From the NCBI GenBank assembly GCA_032622095.1, contig CP136064.1, forward strand, positions 140,571,954 through 140,635,953: DNA of 64,000 nucleotides, written 5' to 3'. The position numbers and the translations under genes were made by a program. This stretch comes from Siphonodentalium dalli. Its lineage: Eukaryota; Mollusca; Scaphopoda; Gadilida; Siphonodentaliidae. This document shows positions 1-10,597 of this stretch, one piece after another; the first letter of the stretch is position 1, and each line of letters opens with the position of its first letter. The notes beneath the pieces were generated by a model that searched no databases, was not told the origin of the DNA, and was given only the letters and a program-made list of their open reading frames with translations.

Positions 1-1
1 C

Positions 2-231
2 CATGCGACAGGGACAGAGAAAAACGCGCTGAAAGTTCATCGTGGTGTCATTCCAACAGACCTAGTCTCAGAGGGGAGAAGGGTCGATGTTAATGACGAG
101 TCAATATACATTGCCAATGTGAAATCAAAAGTAAAAAAACTCAACACACCTGTTCAATGGATGATACCAGTGGCAGTAGTATCCCAATAGACGAAACGGA
201 ATTTGAAGTTGAGATTGAGTACAACAGTTAG
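2..231 (+). pseudogene. Unidentified coding fragment, C-terminal end, frameshifted
   Basis: An open frame enters from the left edge and runs 62 codons to TAG at 188-190. It is basic and mixed in composition, including ALKVHRGVIPTDLVSEGRR. A second frame overlaps from about 157, beginning MDDTSGSSIPIDETEFEVEI, and ends at TAG 229-231. The acidic Ser/Glu-rich tail in that second frame looks like the natural C-terminus, so a one-base shift near 155-165 probably separates two parts of one protein. I do not recognise the family. It could be the last exon of a gene lying upstream or part of a mobile element. The ORF at 658-1017 is on the same strand and may be related, but nothing here proves it. 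Confidence 0.3.
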
Positions 232-657
232 AAGGTAAGGGCATGTCGATCTGTATGTGGAGATGAATCGACTGATCGCTCATGGCTCACTGCCCTTAGA
301 CAATATATGTTATTTGTTATTCTTGGACTTAATCCGGTTATTTTCTTTGCCAACTACATCGATGATGCGATTTCCAAGAGAAACTAAAATGTTCTGGTTA
401 GCTGGATAACGGCTATTTCAAGGAAAATTTCTTCGTTTCATGCGGGGTCCTCAACACATTGGCGACATAACTCAAGGATTAACAGAGAAAAACTACTATG
501 ACCCTCTTAACAGCTAAGCTGAATTTTGCCGTACCTCATAGACTCAACCTTATGACAAAGGACCAAGAATCTAAAAAAGACCAATTGTTCTTAAGAATCT
601 AAGAGTTATCTTCCTGGTATTCAGGTTTTCGCCAAGACATTATCCAGCAAGTAGCAC
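232..657. other. Spacer without recognised feature
   Basis: AT-rich sequence between the two coding fragments. No long ORF, hairpin or repeat seen. It could be an intron if the flanking fragments belong to one gene. Confidence 0.4.
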
Positions 658-1017
658 ATGTGTTTGGAAAAAATAGTTAAGATAGCAGTCGACGGAAAAA
701 AGATATGCAGAGGAAAAGGCAAAGTTCTTGGTGATGTTGATTGTTGGGGAAGAGAGACCGAGCCAACTCTGGAAGACAAACGGAAAACACTGGAGAAGGA
801 CAAAGAAGCAGTATCAAGATGTTTGGAAATTATAGAAGATTGTGAGGCCTGTGGAATCGATGACTTGGAGTCAGTCTTATCTTCTGCATCTTCGGAATTA
901 GTCGAGATAATACAACACATCATCACAAGACTCGTTGAGACCAACATGATTCTAAAAGCTAATGCCAACTCTGCGACGCAATTAATACAATACGAAACAA
1001 CTAAGGCTACGTCATAA
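658..1017 (+). CDS. Unknown 119-residue helical protein or exon
   Basis: An ATG ORF of 119 codons ends in TAA TAA, and the second stop overlaps AATAAA at 1016-1021, a canonical polyadenylation signal. Residues 1-35 are Lys/Gly-rich with four cysteines; residues 36-110 are Glu/Lys/Leu-rich and would form helices (LEDKRKTLEKDKEAVSRCLE, then SSASSELVEIIQHIITRLVE). A stop lies in frame four codons before the ATG, and AG dinucleotides just upstream could serve as a splice acceptor. No known domain is recognised. The opposite strand is also open for 137 codons, which weakens the case, but the amino-acid composition and the poly(A) signal favour this strand. Alternative: a relic of a mobile element. 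Confidence 0.35.
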   Translation: MCLEKIVKIAVDGKKICRGKGKVLGDVDCWGRETEPTLEDKRKTLEKDKEAVSRCLEIIEDCEACGIDDLESVLSSASSELVEIIQHIITRLVETNMILKANANSATQLIQYETTKATS

Positions 1018-1021
1018 TAAA

Positions 1022-1549
1022 ATGATATTTGCACCTGACGTATATTTTTATACGATATGTTTAGTCATGATCAATCAGTCCCATATATGTTTGAAGAATG
1101 TCCTGAGAATAACACCGCCTAAACCTGCTAAAATACCAGCATATATGAAGGTTTAATTTCAGCTATCATCCGGTCTTTGAAAGCTTTTCCCCGATCATAC
1201 CATGTTTTCTCATTGCTATATTCGTGCCATGTTTTCTCGGTAGTGCCCTCCGTCAAACTAAATTTTCGCCAAGAAATATAGCTTTGATGGTTGGGTTTAC
1301 GCACCCAAATCGATTCTCAATATATTTTCCTATAATTTCAATTGGTTTCCCGAAGTAAAGGTCTTGGTTTGCAAAAGTTATGGAGATTTAAACAGGAATT
1401 TTACCTTTTTCAAGGCAAAAGCTGTGATAAAAGTATTGAAGGGACGCGATTATGCGGTATTATTAACTAGGCAATCATACTTGCTGTTTGTTGGGTCCTT
1501 TGTTCGATGATTAAAGCAAAAAAACAGTTAAAAAATTTCATTCTGTGCT
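1022..1549. other. Spacer without recognised feature
   Basis: AT-rich with scattered short A and T runs; no coding relic or repeat recognised. TGCCATGTTTTCTC occurs twice, at about 1198-1212 and 1228-1241, but it is too short to interpret. Confidence 0.4.
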
Positions 1550-1940
1550 TTGACAAACCACGTTTTCCAATCTACCCCTCGTACGGGAATTCCCGCGGTT
1601 AACCGCTCTACACCGACCCACAGCAATACACCGATCGGCACACATAGCGTGGTGGGAGTTGGGTGGATCAAGAAGTCCCCCAACTCGATTTTAGTTTCAA
1701 TCCCCCGCTCCACACATGTGATACCGCAGACTCGTCTGTTTTTAATCGGAGCGGGGGCCGGTATTATGTACGGTGCTGGCAGTTAGCCAGCTTTCTAATC
1801 ATTTCCTACTGTCACCGTATTACCATGTAGTATATTGTATCTGACTATAAGTCAGCTTTCCCATTTGTAAATTGTCTATTATTTCTTTGTTCAGAATAAA
1901 CGTTTTAAATTTAAAAAAAAAACAAACAAAAACAATAAAC
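1550..1940 (+). mobile_element. 3' end of a retroposed or mobile transcript with poly(A)
   Basis: A 5'-open frame (1550-1786, TTG at its first codon so it probably begins upstream or at a truncation point) is more GC-rich than its surroundings and ends GAGAGIMYGAGS-stop. About 110 bases of 3' UTR-like sequence follow, then AATAAA at 1895-1900 and an A-rich tail at about 1911-1930. ORF end, UTR, poly(A) signal and A tail together look like a retrotransposed mRNA end, either a truncated LINE or a processed pseudogene. The encoded protein is not recognised. Confidence 0.4.
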
Positions 1941-2112
1941 GCCGGTATTATGTACGGTGCTGGCAGTTAGCCAGCTTTCTAATCATTTCCTACTGTCACC
2001 GTATTACCATGTATTATATTGTATCTGACTATAAGTCAGCTTTCCCATTTGTCAAATGTATATTATTTCTTTGTTCAGAATAAACGTTTAAAATAAAAAA
2101 ATATATTTAAAA
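1941..2112 (+). repeat. Second tandem copy of the poly(A) 3' end
   Basis: From GCCGGTATTATG at 1941 the sequence repeats 1757-1920 almost exactly (period 184) and ends with its own AATAAA at 2079-2084 and an A-rich tail. Two tail-bearing copies in tandem suggest two 5'-truncated insertions at one site, or a local duplication of one. Confidence 0.6.
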
Positions 2113-3987
2113 AAATAGAACGCTCTTTACTGTTCGGTTACGTTCATACGCCGTGTACATTGCTTTGTGTCTTGTTGTCTATCATTCATTTTATTCTTCG
2201 GATCCAACGTTCATTGATCGCGGTACATGCTGTGTGCTTGTTCAAACCAGTTGTCTGCCCATGTGGAGCAAGACGTGTGAGAATGGGACGGATATTTGCG
2301 GAGTGATGTGGATTGTTCAGGTACCATTTATATTAGAACTATTACCTGTATTATACCCCTGCAACCAGTTGTGGATGGGGTGGGGATGGTATACTGGAAT
2401 CAGCATGTCCGTCCGTTCATCAATATATATATCTAATTGTTCCCGATAGATTTGGGAGGAACCTAGTAATCAGCATGTCCGTCTGTGCGTCCGTGCGTCC
2501 GTCCGAGATGGTTTCTGATTGATAACTCTAGTATTAGTTAACTGATTCGTATGTTACATATCCGTGATATTTGGAATTGGAGTATAGTGGATCTTCAATT
2601 ATACAAATATTCGCCTTTATCTCATTCTGGTGAATAATGATTTCATAGAGACGTGAGACATTAATGGACTGTCCCATTATGCAGAAGAATAACACAGGAC
2701 TCTCTCTAAACCAGTCGCGTTCATTCCCCCTGTACGTAATTTCTGTCATTATGTGACTCTTTTCAATGCGTATGCCGTCTAAAATATGTGTCTATACGTA
2801 GTTCATGCAATTGAGTTCGTGCTTTGGCCCATTAACGTCAACAACAGAAACGAGCAATTACTTGATTAATATGTAATCGTTGTTACAGTATTTCACTGTT
2901 AACAAAACAATTTCATTCATATAACTAAATGTATAACAACACAATCATAATGGGCATTATTATTTGTGTCAGTGATTGCAAGGCGTCAGTGATTCTACGA
3001 GCAGTTGAATTATTCTAACGTGAAATTATTTCATTGCACGTAGGAACAACCGTCACTGACATTACATTTCCCAATCCGTGCAAGTTTTACAAATTCGCGT
3101 TTTTTTAAATGGAACCAGCTGCAGCATATCCGAAGTGCTTCGTATGGCATATTATGCTACACACCTGTCCGACTAAGTCACTTCGATCCTATTGTCTTAT
3201 TTTAATAGTATTTCATTGAATATAAAACAGTTCTTACGTTAATATCACCCATGTAACTAATCCATGACAATACATTCGAGGCGTTTACCAATGCTAACAA
3301 CGAGATGATGTACAAGATTTTGGGCATTCCCTTCTTGGTGTAAACGTTTTTATTGCATAATAACGCAACGGGATTGAGACACAAGTCTTGCAACTTACAA
3401 AGGGTCTCTCTTCCCATATAATTGTATAACTCAAAATGAACATAAAATACAATTACACACAAACATGATAATTCATATGTATAACATCGTTTCACTTATA
3501 ACAATATATGATATAATCCAGAGTGTCACCATAACGGTGGACATTTCACTTTATGTGGGGGGGGTGGTTCGTCTCGATATATTTGGGGGGAATACAGTAA
3601 TCAGCATGTCCGTCCGTGCGTCCCGATAGATTTACAAAAGTGTAAACACTGGGTTCGGTAAAGAACGTGACTCAAACATATTCCTTCTTATCTGCTCAAG
3701 GAGTAATGATGTATATCAGTGTCTGTCGGTCGTCAAATAAGTATCGTGCAGTTGAATCATTCCACCCACAAATCACTCAACTGCATACATAAACCACCGC
3801 CATCGTACAGTAACTGACAAACTTTACAAGACATTTATGTCCGTAAATCACAAATCGGCTCTTGTCTGGATTTGTACGGGCTATATTCGTATTTGTTGGA
3901 CGATATATGTGACCCAGTTCGCCATAACAATAACAAGCTGAGCAACATGGTGTCCATGCTGCGATGTAAGTAGTACATGTAGTATTT

Positions 3988-3989
<2 letters not shown>
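2113..3989. other. Non-coding interval with short GTCCGTCCG repeats
   Basis: No convincing gene. CAGCATGTCCGTC occurs at about 2401, 2471 and 3603; the last two are preceded by AGTAAT, and the 2401 and 3603 copies lie near CCGATAGATTT. This suggests a short dispersed repeat. A G-run lies at 3558-3567. Open frames of 70-100 codons here have low-complexity or membrane-like composition typical of chance AT-rich ORFs. Confidence 0.4.

Positions 3990-4048
<59 letters not shown>
3990..4048. repeat. (TA)n microsatellite
   Basis: About 29 uninterrupted TA dinucleotides. Open frames through it encode poly-Tyr-Ile and are artefacts. Confidence 0.97.
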
Positions 4049-4050
<2 letters not shown>

Positions 4051-4059
4051 TTTCCGCTA

Positions 4060-4400
4060 TACGGGGAACCGAAAAATTGCACCTATTCTTCCCGCCAAAT
4101 CCAAACGGGCTACTTAAAGAGCAAGGTAATGCCGTAGTAGGTACATTGGGATATTCTATGCACGCCCCCGAAGTTTGACCGCTATATTTTAAAAGTAACC
4201 TATACCCAACGGAGAATGCGAGTCTGGGTGGCTTGAGACTTTTGGAAAATTCCACCGAAAATCGCAAAGGGGTAAAATTCAAACGTCGAGAAAAAAACAT
4301 TTTGACGAGTACATCTGATGGGTATAGTGTTCACGCACATCTAAAGTGCCATTTTCGAATTTTCAGATGGAACGGTTTAATCGTGACAACTCTATATAAT
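4060..4400 (-). repeat. Single inverted, diverged copy of the 352-bp unit
   Basis: On the minus strand this shows the landmarks of the units at 26-37 kb: the TTTTCGGTGGAATTTTCC block, the gcggtcaaacttcgggggcg block and CCGTTTGGATTTGGCGGG. It directly abuts the 3' end of the TA microsatellite and is the only copy seen outside 26-37 kb. Confidence 0.7.
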
Positions 4401-4406
4401 ATAATT

Positions 4407-4616
4407 ATCATGTCTCCTGGTTGGATCGACCAATGAGGACGCTCCGTTGGTAGAGGCATATCAGGAGACATCGGGTCGTCATCTTTGTAGCCCGTCCCAT
4501 ATGGAATCCTTATCATGTCACCTGGTTGGATCGACCAATGAGGACGCTCCGTTGGTAGAGGCATATCAGGAGACATCGGGTCGTCATCTTTGTAACCCGT
4601 CCCATATGAATCCATA
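4407..4616. repeat. 105-bp tandem duplication, two copies
   Basis: ATCATGTC starts the units at 4407 and 4512, period exactly 105 bases, and the copies are nearly identical. Because 105 is a multiple of three, both strands stay open across the array. The minus strand repeats GYKDDDPMSPDMPLPTERPH within a 143-codon ORF (4331-4759); the plus strand repeats EDAPLVEAYQETSGRHLC. No start signal, domain or splice site supports translation of either, so this is called a minisatellite-like repeat. Confidence 0.8.
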
Positions 4617-4903
4617 TCCCCCCTCAGGGTTTCCATATGGGGTCGATGTCCGCCATTTTGTTTTTCATGGAACTCTGCCGCCTCGGGTATATTTTCGGTG
4701 TATTTTGGCGCCAAGAAAAGGGATATCTGTCGGAAATCAAGTTCAAGACATAGTACCATATACCAAAACCTGCATGTGATATATTTGATAAATTCTAAAC
4801 ACTCACAAATTAACTATCAAACTATCAAAAGTTTGCTGTCCTGCTTCTGGTGATTAGCCATTCAATGCCCATGACGCGTCACTGTGACGTTACATACTGT
4901 TAA
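4617..4903. other. Spacer before the segmental duplication
   Basis: Contains an open minus-strand extension of the 105-bp repeat ORF and AT-rich sequence. Nothing else recognised. Confidence 0.4.
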
Positions 4904-4955
4904 TCACAACCCAAAGGGTTGTTTTACAGTAACATAAGCGACGCAAGTATAGTTG

Positions 4956-5361
4956 TGACGTCAGTAATTTATCACAACCCAAAAGGGTTGTTTTACGGTA
5001 TTGCGTATGTGACGTCAGTAATTTCTATACCCCATCAACATGAAAAAAATGTTTTTACATCCGGGCGATTCAGACCTATGGGGCCCTATGGTGGCCGCCA
5101 TGTTGGAATAGAATTGACAAATTATTAAAACGAATTTATTTTTCTTCTTCGATCAGCCTCCCCATAGCAACACTATTAAATTTGAAACACAAAATCAACC
5201 TTATTCAAAATTAAATGCTTAATGTGGATTTAGCTGACACGGGCGCATAGCATTCGGCAAACCTCGCCAGATTCCGTACCGTTAAAGTTTGAATATTACG
5301 TCACCTGGCAGGCCATAGCAACGTTGGAAATGATGACGTAATTTCTTTACAAAATGGTGGC
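4956..5361 (+). promoter_or_regulatory. Promoter-like cluster, copy 1 (CRE, YY1, RFX half-site)
   Basis: Visible motifs: palindromic CRE TGACGTCA at 4956-4963 and 5010-5017; a YY1-type site GGCCGCCATGTTGG at 5093-5106; TTACGTCA at 5296-5303; CCATAGCAAC (an RFX/X-box half site) at 5313-5322; TGACGTAA at 5334-5341; and AAAATGGTGGC at 5351-5361. Such clusters mark TATA-less metazoan promoters. In copy 1 the downstream ORF is interrupted. Function is inferred from motifs only. Confidence 0.4.
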
Positions 5362-5559
5362 GCTCTCTTATTTGCGAAATTTGAAATTGAATTGCTTGTT
5401 ATTGTTATCGCTCGTATTTTAAATGTACAACGGTATCACAGCACGTAAGCGTTAAGAACAAACGATAAAGCACAAGCGAAGATAGCACAACGAGCCCATT
5501 ACTGGAATGACTTTAGAGTCAAAGCAGTCAAAAGAAGAAGAACAACAACACTAGAACTT

Positions 5560-5770
5560 GTTTTGAACTTGGAAGTTTAAAAGTGAAAATCAGTCATTCG
5601 GAAAGAAACTCAATGACGAATCTGTGACTGACAAAAATATGAAAATGAAGGTCACTGGGGTGAAATGTGGACTGGTCTGTGCAGACTGATCACCACGGCG
5701 ATTTGACTTGTTCTGTTATTGTTCAATTTTAAGTCTGTTTTCACCTGGACTGGTTAGACTTAGACTTAGA
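5560..5770 (+). pseudogene. Broken copy of the exon-like ORF at 10,358
   Basis: Aligns with 10358-10597, but the ATG region is lost and an in-frame TGA follows GLVCAD where copy 2 has Cys. The surviving parts preserve the Lys/Met-rich run around KMKVTG. Protein unknown. Confidence 0.4.
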
Positions 5771-8090
5771 GTTGCAACTGCAAGCGGCAAATTGTTCAGT
5801 CTACTAACTAACTACTTCTCTAAATAGTAAATTTAATTGTTAATATATCAAACACTGTCAGGTCAAGCCTCAACTTGGGTCAAGGAAATCAGAAAATGGA
5901 CATTTTAGAGCTGACTGATTTACTCATTTACTCAGTATAGACAGTATAGTTCAGTCATGAACCGTTGAACGTAGCACGTAGCTGGAACTTGTGGAAGCAG
6001 CATCCAGTGAAAGCGGTCATGTGGCCTTCTAATCTAATAATATTAGGATTGTATTAGTCAATTTAGTAATTACAGATTAGTAAATTTAGTTATCAACGAC
6101 TTCAGGCTCAGCCTCACCCACTCACTGTGAATGTGACTCAGGTCAAAATTCAATTCTAGCCATCTACAGAGCAGTCAACACACAGATGTAACAAACATGT
6201 AAAGCCCAGTGAATTGGTGACTAACAAAGTGAGTCGTTTATCTTCTTGTTGAGTGAAGGAAAAGAAGAACATCTCCCAATCCCACTTGGTCTCGGCACAC
6301 TGCAGAGTTCATGCAGTGACTGGTGAGAGGATATGCTTCTGGGCCAACTTTCCATCTGTGTGTATGAATTCTGTTTCATGTAATGGACACATCAAGTTAA
6401 ATATAATAGTTATAATGCATGGTGATTAGTTTTAGCATTCTCACATATTAAATAATTCATGATTTTAACACTGTGTTCTCGATTTAAACCTTAAGCATTA
6501 AGCGGGAGCTTGACCAGCATGGCTAGCATATATATTAACGAGTGGCTATTTGTGGAAAAATTATTAAATATAGCCCTGCGTACTTGCTATTGTCGACTTG
6601 ACACATTGGGATTGGAATAATATGTATGCTAAATATAATAATTCCAGGCCAACTTAGTTGAACTGTCACGACCTTCTTGTTATACATGCACATGACTAAT
6701 GAGGCAATCGTATAAATGTTTAATCTAGTAGCATTTTCTCAGACCATGCCATGAATATCTATGTATCTATGCCCATCAAGAATGATATATTCCACCAGTA
6801 CAAAGTTTTTGCTGTTGCGATAGGGAAGTAACTAGTACAGTTAATAAATTATGAAGTACCTTTCATTAATAATGTGTGTCATAGAATGTGAAGATCCAAC
6901 TTTGAAATGGCAAGATTTAAATGACTTTGTGGTGGATTTTCCTTTGCGTCCCTCATACTAATGTCATTCCTCTTGGGCAATTATTAAAATGTTTATATAC
7001 TATCAGATGCCTAACAATAGTGTCAGCATGTGCCGCATGATTAGTAATTTAAGATAAAATTCTCAACGATCGTGCGGCCTTAATTGTCGAAAATATTCAT
7101 ATTTGTTCCAAACACCGTAAACAGAAAAACATTAAAACGCATACAGTTCCGTTCATATATACCATGACCATCGCGTAAACAGCATGTTATAATAAAGACC
7201 TACTATATTTGACATAAGCAAGAGTCTGATTGTGTTACAGAAGACAGCACAATGCTACTGGCTAATCACACACAAATGGCATAAACGCTCTTTATTAGTT
7301 CCATATCAGGTATTCACCAACAAAGAACGCTCTTTATGTTTACCATCATAATATAAACAAACACCAGAAAGGTAACTTTTATGCTTTTGTTTACATAACA
7401 ATGGTCAAACAAATGACCATAACATACTGTTTATGCGATATTTCTTATTTGTATACGGACAAAGTCTATCTACATTTTGATGTTCTTTCTGTTTGTGGCG
7501 GGTGGAAATATTTTCACAGGATACCCACCGCCAAGGCCAACCGTGTCTTTAAATTGAAATAGAATTAAATTTCAATCAATATTGTTAATTTCAGTCTAGG
7601 TCTCCGCTATCACTATTATTGACCATCACAATGCTTAGACGTCTGAGAGTACGATATAAGCTCACAAAAGTCATGAACAAGCATGCAATCTCGAGCTGGG
7701 ACCACCCTTAATACTTGTTTCTCATCATCTACTTCACAGAAGGGGTCACCCCTAAGAAGTAACCGTATAGGAAATACCGAACATACCACTATGACATCAG
7801 TTTGTTTGATCTAAATTATTTAGCCCCAAAACAATAGTCATTTGGCAAATTATCTCATTCCTTTTCGAAGTGCCTGTCATCTACTGAAGTTGGATCCTAC
7901 CAGGGCCATAAATTATGTCTCATTGAGTCATTGTGTCCCATCCATGTAAATCGCTGAAAGTCAAGCATACATAAACGTTACCTCTATAAATAAATCTGAT
8001 GTGGCTATGTGAAATATGCATTAAATCCCCGTTTTCATAAAAATGTATTCAGTATTATATGTAAATTTATCCAATAAACATATTTTTCCC

Positions 8091-8542
8091 TTGAAGGTCC
8101 TCAATCCGAATCAATAGTCCCCATATCATCAGATTCCAACAACAAGAATTTTTTTTGAAATGCCGCTTCAGTTGACAGAATTAATTGCTCGAAAATAATG
8201 CTAACTGCAGTCAATTATGGCATAAAATTGACAAAAACCTGTAATTTATCAACTTTTTGCTCAACGAATATTGCTGGTTTGTCAAACATCTGACACACAC
8301 ACAAAAAAACTCAGTTGATTTTAGAGTTATCCATCTCCATCTGCAATTTGGTCAGAGAAAGTATTCTTGTCTGCTAAAATTTGCTGGGCCACGTAAAATT
8401 AAAATGATAGATTTTAAAAATCGGTATCTGATCACTCTGAGCTTTGATGTTGTGGGTTCCTCGACTTGAATCAAATATTTTTTACCTCTGAAGTCAAGGA
8501 AATAGTAATCTGCGAGGGTTAATTCGGATTGAGTACCTTTAA
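8091..8542. mobile_element. TTAA-flanked MITE, family M, copy 1
   Basis: Begins TTGAAGGTCCTCAATCCGAA and ends TTCGGATTGAGTACCTTTAA: imperfect terminal inverted repeats about 20 bases long, with TTAA at the right edge and TTGA at the left. No transposase ORF. It lies inside duplication copy 1 and is matched by the element at 12246-12692, so it was present before the duplication. Terminal structure and TTAA suggest a piggyBac-type non-autonomous element; superfamily is inference. Confidence 0.75.
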
Positions 8543-9229
8543 AATTGCAAAAATTAAATTAAATAATTTTGCCTTGAAAATTGGTTGCTTGGCCAGATTC
8601 AACCTTCACCTGCCGATTGCATTTTGAAGAAATATAGTAACATGTGCTATATGGCTAATATCTCTTGACTGGCGCCATGGATATTGGTCTGGAAATTAGA
8701 GAAATGTTAGAGGCAATATCTCACTCTGACCCATGTCTAACTGTGGCCCACATTCCCACATTCCTCTATATCTGGGGCTGCAACATATTCTCGTGCAAAT
8801 AGGTTTATTTGTACCTAAATATTCACATATGTTCATATTTTTTTTATTTATTTAAATTTGTTTAAATAAAAATTTAGAAAAACTAACGGCATTATTCACT
8901 CTGCCACACCACACCAAACCACTCTGAGTCACCACACCAAATTTCGCTGAAATCTGAGCACCAATATTAACAAAGACATGTTGGTCTCAACTTTACTCCA
9001 GTCTTATATTATTATATATGTATATATAAACAGTCCCATGAAACATGTATACATTTATTGATGGACGTGTTATGGGCTCTTCATACAGGATCGGGTTCAT
9101 CATTCCGAAGGTTCCATATTCCGAAGGGTCGCTATCCCAAATGTTCTTATTAAGAGGGTTCGCTATTCTGAAGGTATGCTATTCTGGGCGTATTTAACCA
9201 GAAAAGATGGACAACTCTAATACCAAGTA

Positions 9230-9461
9230 GTTATTATTACCACGATTTTACAGTTATCCATCTTTATCTGGAAGACCGCCCGTTTTGACCTCGTCCTGGC
9301 ACGATTAGGCCCAGAACAATAAAAATAGCAAACTGCAAAGATCGATATCTAATTACTCTGAGCTTTGATGGGTGGGTTCGACACTAATCAAATATTTTTT
9401 TTCCCACCGAAGCCAAAGAAAGAGTAATTTAGCAGCGTCTTATCGGATTGAGTGCCTTTAA
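9230..9461. mobile_element. Family M element, right half only
   Basis: Ends TATCGGATTGAGTGCCTTTAA at 9441-9461, with the family's internal ATCGATATCTAATTACTCTGA block. No left terminal repeat is visible, so the copy is truncated or rearranged. The same truncated form is present at about 13330-13585 in duplication copy 2, and inverted from 58611. Confidence 0.6.
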
Positions 9462-9815
9462 GTTATTTCCTTCATAAAAAGAGTCTTATGATAAAGAACC
9501 CTCTCAATACTTTAGAATATAGACAATAGAATGAAACTTCAAAATAACAAGTTATAAAAACCTTCTGAATATTGAGGAATATAGAGAACCTTGTGAATAG
9601 CGAAACTTCTGTATAATGAACCTTGGGAATAGCGAACCTTTGGACATAGAGTGACATGTCCCCGTCCTACGGCCCATACGCACTGGCGTGATCGTATATC
9701 CCAAGTTGGCCAGAAATACAGGCACTCCTATGAAACATACATTTATCATTTTATCACAACCCAAAGGGTTGTTTTACAGTAACATAAGCGACGCAAGTAT
9801 AGTTGTGACGTCAGT

Positions 9816-10157
9816 AATTTCTATACCCTATCAACATGAAAAAATTGTTTTTACATCCGGGCGATTCAGACCTATGTGGCCCTATGGTGGCCGCCATGTT
9901 GGAATAGAATTGTCAAATTAATAAAACGAATTTATTTTTCTTCTTCGACCATCCTCCCTATAGCAACACTATTAAATTTGAAAAACAAAATCAACCTTAT
10001 TCAAAATTAAATGCTTAATGTGGATTTAGCTGACGCGGGCGCATAGCATTCGGCAAACCTTGCCAGATTCCGTACCGTTACAGTTAGAATATTACGTCCC
10101 CTGGCAGGCCATAGCAACGTTGGAAATGATGACGTAATTTCGTTACAAAATGGTGGC
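9816..10157 (+). promoter_or_regulatory. Promoter-like cluster, copy 2 (CRE, YY1, RFX half-site)
   Basis: TGACGTCA at 9816-9823, GGCCGCCATGTTGG at 9889-9902, CCATAGCAAC at 10109-10118, TGACGTAA at 10130-10137 and AAAATGGTGGC at 10147-10157. Order and spacing match copy 1. An ATG ORF opens about 200 bases downstream at 10358. Motif-based call only. Confidence 0.45.
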
Positions 10158-10357
10158 GCTCTCTTGTTTGCGAAATTTGAAATGGAATTGCTTGTTATTG
10201 TTATCGCTCGTATTTTAAATGTACAACGGTATCACAGCACGTAAGCGTTGAGAACAAACGAGAAACCACAAGCGAAGATAGCACTATGAGCCAATTACTG
10301 AAATGACTTTAGAGTCAGACTCAAAGCAGTCAAAAGAAGAAGAAGAATAACAAAAAC

Positions 10358-10597
10358 ATGTCAACAACAACAACATCGAACTTGTTAAGTTGTTTTGAAG
10401 TTGAAGTGAACTGTGTTCAAAGTGAAAATCAGTCAGTCGGAAAGAAACTCAATGACGAATCTGTGACTGAAAAATATATGAAAATGAAGGTCACTGGAAT
10501 GGAATGTGGACTGGTCTGTGCAGACTGCTCACCACGGCGATTTGACTTGTTCTGTTATTGTTCAATTTTAAGTCTGTTTTCACCTGGACTGGTTTAG
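10358..10597 (+). CDS. Unknown 79-residue ORF downstream of promoter-like cluster
   Basis: ATG ORF beginning MSTTTTSNLLSCFEVEVNC and containing VTEKYMKMKVTGMECGLVC and a Cys-rich end (CADCSPRRFDLFCYC). It starts 200 bases after a CRE/YY1 cluster, where a first exon would be expected. No family recognised. The homologous block in copy 1 is broken by an in-frame stop, so at most one copy could function. It may be a captured first exon, a small gene or chance. No clear splice donor was identified. Confidence 0.3.
   Translation: MSTTTTSNLLSCFEVEVNCVQSENQSVGKKLNDESVTEKYMKMKVTGMECGLVCADCSPRRFDLFCYCSILSLFSPGLV

Larger units (their letters stand above)
4904..9750. repeat. Segmental tandem duplication, copy 1
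   Basis: From TCACAACCCAAAGGGTTG onward this 4.85 kb block repeats in the same orientation at 9751-13872. Shared landmarks in order are the promoter-like cluster, the GAAAGAAACTCAATGACG exon-like block, TAGCATATATAT, the TTAA element at 8091-8542, the CGCCATGGATATTGG block near 8671 and the GGCGTGATCGTATAT end near 9686. Copy 1 carries about 0.7 kb (roughly 6.8-7.5 kb) absent from copy 2. It also has a doubled start (about 4904 and 4974) with two CREs. Identity in aligned parts is high, estimated above 90%. Confidence 0.85.

Noticed and set aside
621-1034. Minus-strand 137-codon ORF antisense to the 658-1017 ORF
   Set aside because: Serine/leucine-rich, low-complexity composition typical of the complement of a Glu/Lys-rich frame; the plus strand has the better composition and a poly(A) signal.
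3202-3495. Minus-strand 97-codon ORF with hydrophobic stretches
   Set aside because: No domain, no conservation between repeats, length within chance expectation for AT-rich DNA.
3881-4300. Minus-strand 139-codon ORF through the TA microsatellite
   Set aside because: Its middle is poly-Tyr-Ile from (TA)n and its ends are a non-coding repeat unit.
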